Origin: Stenotrophomonas bentonitica
GTDB taxonomy: Bacteria; Pseudomonadota; Gammaproteobacteria; Xanthomonadales; Xanthomonadaceae
NCBI RefSeq assembly: GCF_002887735.1
Contig: NZ_PKQP01000004.1
Span: 186,001 to 250,000 of the forward strand
DNA length: 64,000 nucleotides
Direction of reading: 5' to 3'
How positions within the stretch are numbered: the first letter of the stretch is position 1; each line of letters opens with the position of its first letter. This document shows positions 62,929-64,000 of the stretch, piece by piece. The notes under the pieces are model-generated. The model was given only the letters and a program-made list of their open reading frames with translations. It ran no database searches and was not told where the DNA came from. The translations under genes and the position numbers were made by a program.

Positions 62929-62995
62929 CCCATTGGCCGCAGCCTGCTGCGGCGTTGCTTCCGGGGCCGTGTCTGCTGCGCCGGAATTGAACATC

Positions 62996-63020
62996 AAGGG
63001 CCGGTTCTGCCGGCCCTTTT
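62996..63020 (+). terminator. Terminator-like hairpin between oleA and oleB
   Basis: Stem AAGGGCCGG/CCGGCCCTT with a TTCTG loop, followed by TTTTC. It ends 15 bases before the oleB start codon, so it may attenuate transcription into oleB or occlude its ribosome-binding site. Confidence 0.8.
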
Positions 63021-63035
63021 CACAGGTGCGATTGA

Positions 63036-63926
63036 ATGCCCCAGCTGCCCGGTTACCCCGCCCATCCGCACCGCTTCCAAGTGCGCCCCGGCTTGTCGAT
63101 GAGCTATCTCGACCAAGGCCCGCGCGATGGCGAGGTGGTGGTGATGGTCCACGGCAACCCGTCGTGGAGCTATTACTGGCGCACCCTGGTGGCCGGCCTC
63201 TCGGACAAGTACCGCTGCATCGTGCCGGACCATATCGGCATGGGCCTGTCGGACAAGCCCGATGATGCGCACTACGACTACACCCTGCAGTCGCGCGTGG
63301 ATGATCTGGACGCGCTGCTCGCGCACCTGGGCATCACCGGCCCGGTGACCCTGGCCGTGCACGACTGGGGCGGCATGATCGGCTTCGGCTGGGCGCTGTC
63401 GCACCACGCGCAGGTCAAGCGCCTGGTGGTGCTCAACACCGCCGCCTTCCCGATGCCGGCCGCGAAGAAGATGCCGTGGCAGATCGCGCTGGGTCGCCAC
63501 TGGAAGATTGGCGAGTGGCTCATCCGTACCTTCAACGCCTTCTCCTCCGGTGCTTCGTGGCTGGGCGTGGAACGGAAGATGCCGGCGGACGTACGCCACG
63601 CGTACGTGTCGCCGTACAACAGCTACGCCAACCGCATCAGCACCATCCGCTTCATGCAGGACATCCCGCTGTCACCGGCCGACAAGGCCTGGTCGCTGCT
63701 GGAGCGTTCCGGCCAGACCCTGCCCAGCTACGCCGACCGCCCGGCGTTCATCGGCTGGGGCCTGCGCGACTTCGTGTTCGACCATCACTTCCTGAAGGGC
63801 TTCGAGGCCGCGCTGCCGCAGGCGCAGGTGCACGCCTTCGAGGATGCCGGGCATTACGTGCTGGAGGACAAGCACGAGGTGCTGGTGCCGAAGATCCGCG
63901 CGTTTCTGGACGCGAATCCGATCTGA
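63036..63926 (+). CDS. oleB: OleB, alpha/beta hydrolase of olefin synthesis (beta-lactone decarboxylase)
   Basis: A 296-residue haloalkane-dehalogenase-like hydrolase. OleB decarboxylates the beta-lactone made by OleC to the cis-olefin. The nucleophile Asp110 lies in VHDWGGMIGFG, with the Asn and Trp of HGNPSWSYYW at residues about 41-48 as the halide/oxyanion-binding pair. The catalytic His is in FEDAGHYVLED. Start ATG 63036 follows AGGTG. It is 107 bases after oleA, separated by a strong hairpin, and is followed by REP elements. Confidence 0.93.
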   Translation: MPQLPGYPAHPHRFQVRPGLSMSYLDQGPRDGEVVVMVHGNPSWSYYWRTLVAGLSDKYRCIVPDHIGMGLSDKPDDAHYDYTLQSRVDDLDALLAHLGITGPVTLAVHDWGGMIGFGWALSHHAQVKRLVVLNTAAFPMPAAKKMPWQIALGRHWKIGEWLIRTFNAFSSGASWLGVERKMPADVRHAYVSPYNSYANRISTIRFMQDIPLSPADKAWSLLERSGQTLPSYADRPAFIGWGLRDFVFDHHFLKGFEAALPQAQVHAFEDAGHYVLEDKHEVLVPKIRAFLDANPI

Positions 63927-63931
63927 TCGGC

Positions 63932-64000
63932 GTGACGACCCACGGTCGTCACCTACCATCAACCGGTAGGCACCCTCACCGGTAGAGCCGACCGTTGGTC
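63932..64000. repeat. SMAG-type REP elements after oleB, last one cut by the window end
   Basis: A leftward element (63932-63956, stem GTGACGACC/GGTCGTCAC then CTAC) is followed by a degenerate GTAG fragment (63966-63981) and a rightward GTAG element (63982-64000) truncated at GACC-GTT-GGTC. Confidence 0.85.

Overview
This 64 kb window is high-GC DNA from a gammaproteobacterial chromosome of the Xanthomonadaceae, most probably Stenotrophomonas. Three things support this. GTAG-headed short palindromic repeats (SMAG-type REP elements) sit in many intergenic gaps in both orientations. An Ax21-family outer-membrane/secreted protein is encoded, and so is the start of an ole (head-to-head olefin) cluster as in Xanthomonas/Stenotrophomonas. 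The window looks like ordinary chromosomal backbone. I see no rRNA, tRNA, CRISPR array, phage, transposase or integron.

Layout. 1-1.2 kb: the 5' end of a DEAD-box helicase gene and a small secreted protein. 1.2-13.8 kb: nine co-oriented minus-strand genes. Two Tat-signal-bearing TldD-like metalloproteases are followed by a TldE-like partner without a signal, a DUF4159 protein, a MoxR AAA+ ATPase, a DUF58 protein, a BatA-type membrane protein, a DUF4175-like membrane protein with a His/Asp-rich loop, and a membrane-anchored amidotransferase-like protein. This is the most intriguing block: a MoxR/DUF58/Bat module apparently joined to an exported Tld proteolytic system. 13.9-28.8 kb: mixed housekeeping genes (DUF938 methyltransferase, AEC transporter, AAA ATPase, ParA-like ATPase, SixA, YceI, phospholipase D, thioesterase, acyltransferase, YheT hydrolase, a TPR-sulfotransferase-like fusion, a PEBP protein, a META/DUF4377 lipoprotein, UppP).

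28.8-37.6 kb is a nitrogen-control region: glnA behind a textbook sigma-54 promoter with two NtrC sites, then glnK-amtB, an amidase and MltA, a VOC protein, and ntrB-ntrC. ntrB is preceded by a perfect-arm NtrC operator that abuts its start codon. 37.7-47.9 kb: two lipoprotein Cu/Zn superoxide dismutases, a conserved unknown, a thiolase, hemD-hemX-hemY, and rhodanese-secB-gpsA. 48.2-53.4 kb: Ax21 and a BvgS/EvgS-like hybrid kinase divergent from its likely LuxR-type response regulator. 53.4-57.6 kb: cytochrome c, ETF-ubiquinone oxidoreductase divergent from glutaryl-CoA dehydrogenase, and TrmL. 57.6-64 kb: a small exported protein with four Val-Arg-Pro repeats behind a candidate sigma-54 promoter, a two-lobed M16 peptidase, a DUF4156 lipoprotein, and oleA-oleB separated by a terminator-like hairpin. 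The rest of the ole cluster would lie to the right of the window.

Start codons were chosen from ribosome-binding sites, operon overlaps and family N-termini. All functional calls come from reading the translated sequence; no database search was run.
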